Made by a program: the position numbers and the translations under genes. From assembly GCA_003251775.1 (NCBI GenBank), contig QKEK01000318.1:1-42710 (forward strand): a stretch of 42,710 bases of DNA, given 5' to 3'. Under the pieces are notes generated by a model. That model was not told the origin of the DNA, did not search any database, and saw only the letters and a program-made list of their open reading frames with translations. The DNA comes from Clostridia bacterium. Lineage in GTDB: Bacteria > Bacillota > Clostridia > DSM-8532 > SZUA-474. Shown here one piece after another: positions 28,678 to 37,170 of the stretch (its first letter is position 1; every line of letters begins with the position of its first letter).

Positions 28678-29196
28678 ATGATACTTAAAATTTTAGGAAG
28701 CGTACTGGTTATTATTGCTTCCAGTGCAGTGGGATATTATATTTCCTTTACAAAGAGAAAAAGAGTAGCTGATATTGAGGATTTTATTAGTGCCTTTATT
28801 TTTTTTAGAAATGAAGTGGAATACTCCTCTCAGATTCTTTCTAAGGTATTTAAGCAAACATCTAAAGTAATTTCTAAAAGGGTAGCTATATTTTTTAATG
28901 AGACAGGAGTCTTAATAGAAGAAAACAAAATCTCCGCGAGTGATACATGGAAAATGATTGTTAAAAAAAATCATGAACGACTTTATTTAGATAATACTGA
29001 TATAGATATTCTATATGAATTTGGTGAAAAACTTGGAGTTTCTTATATTGAAGGACATTTAAGTAATATTACATTAATCATTGAAAAACTGAAAATTCAA
29101 CTTGAAAGAGCAAAAGCTGAATATAATAGAAATGGAAAGATGTTTAGAATCTTAGGAATAATAAGTGGAATTACTTTGGTCATAGTTTTAGTGTAA
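28678..29196 (+). CDS. spoIIIAB: Stage III sporulation protein AB
   Basis: Size, N- and C-terminal TM segments and operon position; KRVADIEDFISAFIFFRNEVEYS. Confidence 0.88.
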   Translation: MILKILGSVLVIIASSAVGYYISFTKRKRVADIEDFISAFIFFRNEVEYSSQILSKVFKQTSKVISKRVAIFFNETGVLIEENKISASDTWKMIVKKNHERLYLDNTDIDILYEFGEKLGVSYIEGHLSNITLIIEKLKIQLERAKAEYNRNGKMFRILGIISGITLVIVLV

Positions 29197-29262
29197 GTGT
29201 AGTATTCTTTTAATCTTATATGAACCTTGTTATTTGCACAATAAAAATGTGAGGTGTAGGCT

Positions 29263-29457
29263 ATGGAGATTGATTTAATATTTAGAATAGCGGCGATAGG
29301 TATTTTAGTCTCTGTACTAAATGCAGTTTTAAAAAAGTCAGATAGGGAAGAGCAGGCAATGATGACTACTCTTGCAGGACTTATTGTAGTTTTAATGATG
29401 GTAGTAAAGGAAATTGCAAAGCTATTTGATGCAGTTAAAACCATGTTTAATTTTTAA
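29263..29457 (+). CDS. spoIIIAC: Stage III sporulation protein AC
   Basis: 64 aa, IDLIFRIAAIGILVSVLNAVLKKSDREEQAMMTTLAGL. Confidence 0.93.
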   Translation: MEIDLIFRIAAIGILVSVLNAVLKKSDREEQAMMTTLAGLIVVLMMVVKEIAKLFDAVKTMFNF

Positions 29458-29474
29458 TGTAAGGACTATGTGAT

Positions 29475-29861
29475 ATGGATATAGTAAAAATAGCGATAAT
29501 AGGAATTATAGCTGTAATATTGATACTTACTATTAAAAAGGACAGGCCAGAATTTGGAATAATAATAAGTATTGTTGCAGGAATTATAATAATTACATTC
29601 ATTCTTGGAAAGCTTGCAGCTGTAATCAAACTATTAGAAATGTATTCAAATAAAGCAGGTATAAGTAATCAGTATTTAATAATATTGTTGAAGATTACAG
29701 GAATAGCTTATATTTCTGAATTTGCGGCTCAAATATGTAGAGATGCGGGAGAAAGTAGTATTGGCAGTAAGGTAGAAATAGCTTCTAAAATAATAATTGT
29801 AGTGGTTGGTATACCCATAATAACAGCAGTACTCGACTTAATTATCAGCTTAATAAAATGA
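29475..29861 (+). CDS. spoIIIAD: Stage III sporulation protein AD
   Basis: TM protein, GIAYISEFAAQICRDAGESSIGSKVEIASKIIIV. Confidence 0.93.
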   Translation: MDIVKIAIIGIIAVILILTIKKDRPEFGIIISIVAGIIIITFILGKLAAVIKLLEMYSNKAGISNQYLIILLKITGIAYISEFAAQICRDAGESSIGSKVEIASKIIIVVVGIPIITAVLDLIISLIK

Positions 29862-30036
29862 TAAAAAACAGAAATAGTATAGAACATGTAGTGTTTCATA
29901 ATAATATCTAAACATAATGACATTATGTAATTACAACATTACATCTGTTTATGGAACTAGATGTGTCACAAAGCACATGTATGAATATAAGTATGTCAAT
30001 TTCTATGTAAAAAAAGTAAAGAAGGTGGTTTTGAGC

Positions 30037-31236
30037 TTGAATATACGTATAAGAAAAGGATACATGTGTATTATAATGATTATTATTGCTGCTTGGTTTT
30101 TTTTCTTTACTCAAACACAAGTTTATGCTTCTTCGGGTAGTAATAATGAGGACGAGTATAGCTCTGCTTTTTTTCAAGATGAGATTAATAAGCTTGAGAA
30201 TACAATGAATAAATTTGCTTCTGAGGATGCACAAAAAATATTCCCTGAGCTTAATCTTAGGGAAATAATAGAGAATAAAACGAATGCTAATCCAAAAAAT
30301 TCACTAATGACAATTATAAATAATATAGTTCAATACGTAATAGGAGAGGTTTATCTTAATATACAATTACTAATTAAGATAATTACTATTGCTGTATTAT
30401 GTGCACTGCTAAAAAACATTCAGTTAGATAATGAGAATAAAGGTAATTCTGAGCTAGCCTTTTTTGTATGCTATATCGCTCTTGTATTAATTCTAGTTAT
30501 TAGTATTAAATCACTTTTTACAGATATTATAGCTACAGTTAGTAACATGACAGGCTTTATGTATGCCATAATACCTATACTAATAGCAATACTGTTGTCA
30601 GGAGGTAATGTTGTAACTACAGGTATTTTTCAGCCAATAATGATTATATTAATAGAAATTATTGGAACTTTATTTAAGACAGTAATAGTGCCCATGGTAT
30701 TATTTTCAACAATACTATTTATTATCAATAATATATCAGAAAAGGTACAAATCTCAGGTTTAGCAAAGCTTATTAAGCAATTAGCAGTATGGATGACGGG
30801 AATACTCTTGACGGTCTTTGCAACAGTAGTAATGGCACAGGGGTTTGTAGGTGGGGTATCAGATGGAGTTGCACTAAAAACTACTAAGTTTGCATTAAAA
30901 ACATTTATTCCTGTGGCTGGGGGATATTTATCAGACGCTACCGAGGCGGTTATGGGCTCCATGCTTATTATAAGAAACTCTATTGGAATTGCGTTAATGG
31001 TTGGCATTGTCAGTGTTTGCTTAATACCAATATTGAAGTTACTGGCTATTATTTTATTGTATAAAATAGCAGGTGCTTTGATTGAACCAATCTCAGATAA
31101 AAGGATTATAAAATGTATTGAAAGTGTGTCTGACTCTCTAAGTACAATGCTTGGAATATTGGCAGGCGTTACCTTCATGTTCTTATTATCAGTAGTAATA
31201 GTAATTGGGGTGATTAATACTTCATGGAGTATATAA
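30037..31236 (+). CDS. spoIIIAE: Stage III sporulation protein AE
   Basis: Long multi-TM protein, operon position; TTG 30037 after AAGAAGGTGG precedes the signal-like N-terminus; ORF track opens at 29917. Confidence 0.88.
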   Translation: MNIRIRKGYMCIIMIIIAAWFFFFTQTQVYASSGSNNEDEYSSAFFQDEINKLENTMNKFASEDAQKIFPELNLREIIENKTNANPKNSLMTIINNIVQYVIGEVYLNIQLLIKIITIAVLCALLKNIQLDNENKGNSELAFFVCYIALVLILVISIKSLFTDIIATVSNMTGFMYAIIPILIAILLSGGNVVTTGIFQPIMIILIEIIGTLFKTVIVPMVLFSTILFIINNISEKVQISGLAKLIKQLAVWMTGILLTVFATVVMAQGFVGGVSDGVALKTTKFALKTFIPVAGGYLSDATEAVMGSMLIIRNSIGIALMVGIVSVCLIPILKLLAIILLYKIAGALIEPISDKRIIKCIESVSDSLSTMLGILAGVTFMFLLSVVIVIGVINTSWSI

Positions 31237-31892
31237 AGAATTGGATAACAACAATAGTAGTTGTATCAATAATAATAATTATTATAGAAATGATTATTCC
31301 ATCAGGAAAGAGTAAGAATTATATAAAAACAATATCGGGTATGGTAATAATAATTGTAATTATTACACCAATATCTCAGATTATTAGTGGTAGGATTGAT
31401 TTTACAGAAAGCCTCTTTAAGAATCAGACATATATAAATAAGCTGGAAATAAAGAAGAATCACGAATTTTTTGAGAGTAAAAGAAATACTATGATTATAA
31501 ATGAATATCGCAATAGAATAATTGAGCATATAAAGTATACTACTTTAAAAAGCAATTTTGTAAAAGCTGTTGAAGCAGATATTATCTTAAATGAGGATAT
31601 TAATTCAAATGATTTTGGAGCGTTAAGAAGAATTTATGTATACATAGCTGTTGAGAGCGAAGGGAGTGAGAAAAGTAGTATTGTTTCTTCAGCTATCAGC
31701 CAGATTAAAAAGGTGACAATTGAAAGTGTTGAGGTAATAACCACACAAAACAATAAGAAATCAGAATTTGTTAGGGAGAGCTCAGACTCCCAACAAATAC
31801 TAAACGAAAAACAACAAAGTGAAGTATTGAAGAGGCTGAGTGAAGTATTCTCAGTTGAAGAAAATAATATAATAATTGGGATTATGGAATAA
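31224..31892 (+). CDS. spoIIIAF: Stage III sporulation protein AF
   Basis: MEYIKNWITTIVVVSIIIIIIEMIIPSGKSKNYIKTISGMVIIIVIITPI. Confidence 0.9.
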   Translation: MEYIKNWITTIVVVSIIIIIIEMIIPSGKSKNYIKTISGMVIIIVIITPISQIISGRIDFTESLFKNQTYINKLEIKKNHEFFESKRNTMIINEYRNRIIEHIKYTTLKSNFVKAVEADIILNEDINSNDFGALRRIYVYIAVESEGSEKSSIVSSAISQIKKVTIESVEVITTQNNKKSEFVRESSDSQQILNEKQQSEVLKRLSEVFSVEENNIIIGIME

Positions 31893-31908
31893 AGGGGGTA
31901 ACGAGGCG

Positions 31909-32529
31909 ATGCTTACAAAAAAATTTAAGCAGATAATTCAAGATTTGTTTGAGAAAAAGGGAAGAAAAAAAATTATTGAAAATTGTGTCATAATCAGTAT
32001 TATAGGTATAATAATTATTCTAATAGGGAGTTATTTTACTAAGGAGTCAAGTGATAAGTATCAGAATACAAGAACAGAGCTAGTAAAGGAGGCAAATAAT
32101 AGTATAGAGCAAATTTCAATTAATGATATTGAGGTTTATAATGCTCGTTTAGAAATAAAAATGGAAAATATTTTAGGACAGATTTCAGGTGCTGGAGAAG
32201 TAAAGGTAATGATTACATATATTTCAGGCAAGGAGAAGGTTCATTTATTTAATAAAGAGGGTAGTGAAACAATTACATCAGAGCAAGATGCTGAAGGAGG
32301 AACAAGAGATATAAACGAAAAATCATACAAGGATAACCTAGCTATAGAAGAGAATGGTTCGGGAGAAGCATTGATAATAAAGGAATATGAGCCTTTGGTA
32401 AAAGGGGTGGTGGTGGTTGCAGATGGTGCTGATAGGGCTACGGTACGGGAGCAGTTGAGTAATGCAGTTAGTGTATTATTAGATGTTCCAGAGCATAAGG
32501 TCAAGATATTTAGCAGAAACATAAATTGA
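31909..32529 (+). CDS. spoIIIAG: Stage III sporulation protein AG
   Basis: GAGEVKVMITYISGKE, KGVVVVADGADRATVREQLSNAVSVLLDVPEHKVKIF; ATG 31909 after GGGGG; ORF track opens at 31876. Confidence 0.9.
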   Translation: MLTKKFKQIIQDLFEKKGRKKIIENCVIISIIGIIIILIGSYFTKESSDKYQNTRTELVKEANNSIEQISINDIEVYNARLEIKMENILGQISGAGEVKVMITYISGKEKVHLFNKEGSETITSEQDAEGGTRDINEKSYKDNLAIEENGSGEALIIKEYEPLVKGVVVVADGADRATVREQLSNAVSVLLDVPEHKVKIFSRNIN

Positions 32530-32560
32530 TTTTTTGAAATATTATAGGAGGTAGAGTTTT

Positions 32561-33304
32561 ATGAAAAAGAGACAAATAGCAGTTTTGGTTTTGGTAGTAA
32601 TTATTATAGTAGCGGGTTATCTACAATATAATTACGATAAGAAGGGTTATAGTAGCTTACAAACGAATACGGATACACAAAATAATAATGAAAAAATAGG
32701 TGAAGCAATTTATGTTGACAATAGTAATGTAACCTCAAAGGGTATATTTGACTTCTTTAAGAAAAAAAATGATGAACAAAATATAGAGCCAGTACAGGAA
32801 ACAGACAAAGAAAACAAAGAAAATAAAGAGAATAATGAAAATAACAATAATACTAATAGTAATGAACCTACACAAGATAACACGAGTTCATTAAATGCAG
32901 ATAATAATTTGCTAATAGAAGATGAAACAAAAGAGGTTTTTGCAGGACAAAATGAGTACTTTGCTCAGGCAAGACTTGAAAAAAGCAGAACGCGTGGTCA
33001 AGAAGAGGAAATACTAAGAAATATTACGAAGGACGATAGTGCTGCAAAGGATATAAAGAATAAGGCTTATGAAAAGCTGATGAACGTAGTTAACAATAAT
33101 GAAATAGAAATGAAGATTGAATCACTTATTAAGCAAAGAGGGTTTGATGATGCAATTGCCTATTTAAGTCAGGATGGCAGTGTAGATGTTGTAATTAACT
33201 CTACTAGTCTTACAAGCTCACAGACAGCACAAATCTGTGATATTGTTCAAAGACATGCAGGAATTAGTATAGAAAACATACATATAAAAAACGTGTCAGA
33301 GTAG
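32561..33304 (+). CDS. spoIIIAH: Stage III sporulation protein AH
   Basis: N-terminal TM, QARLEKSRTRGQEEEILRNI, QDGSVDVVINSTSLTSSQTAQICDIVQRHAGI. Confidence 0.92.
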   Translation: MKKRQIAVLVLVVIIIVAGYLQYNYDKKGYSSLQTNTDTQNNNEKIGEAIYVDNSNVTSKGIFDFFKKKNDEQNIEPVQETDKENKENKENNENNNNTNSNEPTQDNTSSLNADNNLLIEDETKEVFAGQNEYFAQARLEKSRTRGQEEEILRNITKDDSAAKDIKNKAYEKLMNVVNNNEIEMKIESLIKQRGFDDAIAYLSQDGSVDVVINSTSLTSSQTAQICDIVQRHAGISIENIHIKNVSE

Positions 33305-33317
33305 TGCTATTATATAT

Positions 33318-33360
33318 AAAAGAGAGTGTAACACGATTAAAATCAGTTGCACTCTCTTAT
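33318..33360 (+). terminator. Terminator-like hairpin after spoIIIAH
   Basis: AAGAGAGTG...CACTCTCTT inverted repeat. Confidence 0.7.
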
Positions 33361-33441
33361 TTGTGAAAATAGGCATTTTGTCAAATAGAAAATTGGACAT
33401 AATATAACAATATAATATAATAAAATAAATATAAAACTATA

Positions 33442-33470
33442 TTGACAGTATACGACATTTAATGTAATAT
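33442..33470 (+). promoter_or_regulatory. Sigma-A-like promoter
   Basis: TTGACA (33442-33447), 17 nt, TAATAT (33465-33470). Confidence 0.5.
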
Positions 33471-33648
33471 ATTAGATACCATAGTTGAACCTTGATAATT
33501 AAATTGCAAATATAGTTAATATTTATAATTTTTCGTTTAGCAAATAGCTTAATACTGTACAAAGCCTTTAATAGATTATAAATGAAAATGTAAAGAAAGG
33601 AAAATGTATAATGCTTTTTCATGTTGTTCATTATACAATGGATATATT

Positions 33649-34499
33649 ATGAATAAAGTTAAAAATATTTTGATAATTATTGTTTTAGTTTTTGCTAGAA
33701 GCTTAAATGCTTCACTTTCATTTGCAGAGAAATAAAGCAAGGCATCAGACAACTATTTTGTTCAGATGGGAATAGAGGAATCTATAATTAAAAAGATATC
33801 TGCAGATGATATAAATTATTTAATAGACATAGTTAAAGCAAACAATCTAAGTCAACAACAGACCAATAATCTTTTGACATCTTGGTCGACAAGAAAGATA
33901 ATTGAAACTAATTCTTACGAAATACTTAGCAAAGAAGAGAAGAAAATCGCAGACAGCCAAATTGAAGCTATTAAGAATAAATTAATAAAAGAATCAAGTA
34001 AACTGTCAAATGATTCTACTGATGGGGTTGGAATTTGCTCTGCATCAACATACTCAGATTTGATTGCTCCTAGTGATGGTACTGGAGTTCATTGGCAAGT
34101 TGTTTCAGAATTAGGGTATAATAGGGCTAGTGGCAATATTGATTTACCAACGGTTTATATTAATCCGAATGTATTTCCAGCTGAAGTCCTATATGTGCAT
34201 TGATTAAACAGACTAAAAGCACTGTTCTTAACAGTAGTTCAACTAACGTTAGGATATACAAAGAGACTACTTTTGCATTCGAAAAGAACTTAAATAGACT
34301 CCCTAATAGTGGGTCGTATATGAGAAACGCAATTTGGAGTAATGTGTATCTATATAAACCAAGTGGAACATATGGTCTATGGAGTCCAATAGATACATAT
34401 AGAGCAAATATAAAAGGACGAACGCAAGGTTTTTGCGATTCAGTAACAGTAAATTCATATACCCCTTGGTATCAAGATAATGTTAGCATTCATTATTAA
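33649..34499 (+). pseudogene. Disrupted secreted-protein gene (in-frame TAA after the signal peptide, then a frameshift)
   Basis: MNKVKNILIIIVLVFARSLNASLSFAEK* (TAA 33733-33735) is in the same frame as the ORF at 33766-34203; continuation at 34200-34499 is in another frame. Confidence 0.6.
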
Positions 34500-34719
34500 C
34501 AATCATATTAATAAAAGTTAATTATAATGCATAAAAAACCTGTGGAAAATACACTATACTTAAAGCAATATTATTTAGTAAAAATTTTTATATATGTAGG
34601 AATTATCTTTAGTAATTTATAGTTGTTTTTATTAAACATATGGCAATAACTGCTGGAATGATGCATTATTAAACGTCTAATCTTGAAAGTAATTAATATT
34701 AAATAAGGAGCATTGAATA

Positions 34720-35679
34720 ATGAAAAAATATATAATTGGTTTTATGTGTGGAGCATTATTAGCGAGTGCCTCGGTTGTATATGCTAGTGATACTATTAAG
34801 GCGGTTTTATTCCCAGTGAAGTATGAAATAAATGGTGTAATGAGCGAAATAAAAGATGGTTATTCCACTTTATATTATAATGGTAGGGCATATGTGCCAT
34901 TACGCTATATAGCAGAAAGTCTCGACTCAGTGACTTGGTATGATAATGCTAAAAAAACAATAATAATTGATAATGGATTTAGTCTTAAAAGTATTAGTAG
35001 TGATGTTAAAGTTGGTCATCTAAATGTTATGAAGAACGGAAACACTACAAAAGTGACTGGAAAACTTTATGCTGGACAGAACTACTGGGATTCGCTCTAC
35101 TATAGTAAAATGATGATTGAATCTGGGAGTAAGGTTGATATAAAGGTATATCTTTCTTTCTATAATCAATTGAGTGAGATAGTTTCAAAAATACCAATAA
35201 CTGTATCTTGTGTTGCAAAAGGTGATCAAGTTAAAGATTTTGAAGTTACAACAGCTGATGATTTAAGCAACTACAGCTATGCAACATTGGAATATGTACT
35301 CCCTGAACCGATAAATGCATTCCTACCACCTGATTTCAACGTTCTTGATAACTCTGGAGTAGTAGCTTTGGGGCAAACAGAAGTCATGAAGAGTGGAGAT
35401 TATTCAAAAATTCGATATAAATTTATAATCTTAAAAAAAGGCTATTATCGGATAGAGGGAACTGTTGTATATTATGACATCGCTGGAAATGTATTGGGCA
35501 CCGCTGAGATTAAATCAAAAGGTGAAGGCACAGAAGATAATTCTAGCGGAAACTTAAATGTCTATCAGTATGAAACAGCTGGAAAGGGAGATTTTACTAA
35601 AGCTGATAGATATACTTTAACAGTAGACTTATTTGAAGAGATAAATTCAACGGATACAGAAACTTACCCTTCCTATTAA
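34720..35679 (+). CDS. Secreted protein with copper amine oxidase N-terminal-like (stalk) domain
   Basis: Signal peptide; INGVMSEIKDGYSTLYYNGRAYVPLRYIAESLDSVTWYDNAKKTIIID. Confidence 0.85.
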   Translation: MKKYIIGFMCGALLASASVVYASDTIKAVLFPVKYEINGVMSEIKDGYSTLYYNGRAYVPLRYIAESLDSVTWYDNAKKTIIIDNGFSLKSISSDVKVGHLNVMKNGNTTKVTGKLYAGQNYWDSLYYSKMMIESGSKVDIKVYLSFYNQLSEIVSKIPITVSCVAKGDQVKDFEVTTADDLSNYSYATLEYVLPEPINAFLPPDFNVLDNSGVVALGQTEVMKSGDYSKIRYKFIILKKGYYRIEGTVVYYDIAGNVLGTAEIKSKGEGTEDNSSGNLNVYQYETAGKGDFTKADRYTLTVDLFEEINSTDTETYPSY

Positions 35680-35724
35680 CAAAATTATTTATTGATAACA
35701 AATTGACTGTTCATTTCAATAATA

Positions 35725-35767
35725 CAACTCAACTTTCACAATTTTTATGTGCGAAAGTTGAGTTGTT
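35725..35767 (+). terminator. Hairpin downstream of the stalk-domain gene
   Basis: ACAACTCAACTTTC / GAAAGTTGAGTTGT. Confidence 0.55.
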
Positions 35768-35822
35768 AAGCATAAATAGAGTATAGTCGTAATATAGTCT
35801 ATAATTTAAGGGTGAGGCTGAT

Positions 35823-36521
35823 TTATTTTGCTTCATACCAATTATTTTCATCAGTATTATTAGCATTAGAATCATTGCTATTGCAATCTATAGACCTACT
35901 ACTGTTATTATCTATTGCCTTATTTTTATCATCGGAAGCATGATTAAAGCCTTCTGTGTTATGGTCATAAGTATTTCCAGACATATCGTTATGTGAATAG
36001 TTATGATATTGATATTCTGCGTGTGATTCTCTAGCACTTCTATTTTTTACTATAAAACCAATGCCCATAATAATCATCGCTAGTGGGAGAAGCTTTCTGG
36101 TAAGCCATTTTAATTCATAGAAGCTGACAGTAAAGAATAATGTTACAGCTACAGCAGTTAATATGCCGACCGGTATAAGTAATCCACGAGCCCTTCTTCC
36201 AAAATAATAAAGCTCAAATAGGCCAACTGCTGGGGCTATAATAAAGCCTGGGAAGATAACATCCCAATTTCCAAAGAGAGCTCCTAGCTGACAAGTCATT
36301 CCCACTGTCAATAATATTCCTCCTGGAACCAAAAATCCTGGTCTTCTATGTTCCTTAGAAAATGCACTAATATGAAACATAATCCCAGGGACATAAATAA
36401 ACGCTGGCCATAAGATCTCCATAAGATTACTAAAATTAAAGATATTAAATTCTCCTAAAATTAATACTGAACCGAGTACTAGTAGGATCAATCCCCATAC
36501 TATACCATCTGTTTTCTTCAT
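35823..36521 (-). CDS. Multi-TM membrane protein of unknown function with N/S/D-rich C-terminal tail
   Basis: MKKTDGIVWGLILLVLGSVLILGEFNIFNF..., several hydrophobic segments; GGAGG-preceded start at 36521 rather than 36572. Confidence 0.75.
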   Translation of the reverse strand: MKKTDGIVWGLILLVLGSVLILGEFNIFNFSNLMEILWPAFIYVPGIMFHISAFSKEHRRPGFLVPGGILLTVGMTCQLGALFGNWDVIFPGFIIAPAVGLFELYYFGRRARGLLIPVGILTAVAVTLFFTVSFYELKWLTRKLLPLAMIIMGIGFIVKNRSARESHAEYQYHNYSHNDMSGNTYDHNTEGFNHASDDKNKAIDNNSSRSIDCNSNDSNANNTDENNWYEAK

Positions 36522-36819
36522 AATTAACCTCCGTTGTATAATTACTTTATGTGTCTTATTGTATATCGTCAAAATTAATCAACACTTAATCTAGTATTAG
36601 AATCAGATTAAAATAAAATAATATAATATAATAAAATAATATAAATAAAATAATATATTACATAATTAATAATAATCTATATAAAAATAAAGTATATTCA
36701 ATTTAAGCATTAGAATTACTTAATCCTTTAACTAGTAGTAATTCAAATATTATCTGAGATTTTGTATACTTTTAATAAGCAATAGCTCAAATTTAGTTAA
36801 AAAATTTAACAAAATGCTA

Positions 36820-36847
36820 GTGACAATTAACTATATTATGTTATAAT
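36820..36847 (+). promoter_or_regulatory. Candidate promoter for ppdK
   Basis: GTGACA, 16 nt, TATAAT (36842-36847). Confidence 0.5.
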
Positions 36848-37170
36848 GTATTGGGAATTAGAAAATATTAACTTTGATTTGTTCAGTGGAATTAAATTGA
36901 GCATATTGCGTTCTTGAATACTTATACACTATTTTTAGTTATTTTGAATGAATAGACGCAAATATGCCATTATGAATACAGTTTTGTATAAATATGTAGC
37001 AACGCAAAAAGCTTTATTATATCAATAAAGCTCAATACAATTACGTAGTAGTCCCTTTAGAGCTTTGATAAAATGTTTAAAGCATACGCAATATGTTAAA
37101 TATATTAGTGAACTTAAATTTAATTGCATTAAATTTAATATTTATATATTTTAAATTGGAGGGTTTATTT

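Noticed and set aside
30630-31178. 182-aa minus-strand ORF
   Set aside because: Antisense to spoIIIAE with no RBS or recognisable domain
36600-36670. TAAAATAATATAA-type short repeats, with a 20-nt match to 33409-33430
   Set aside because: Simple AT-rich low-complexity sequence; no regular unit or spacer, not a CRISPR or iteron array
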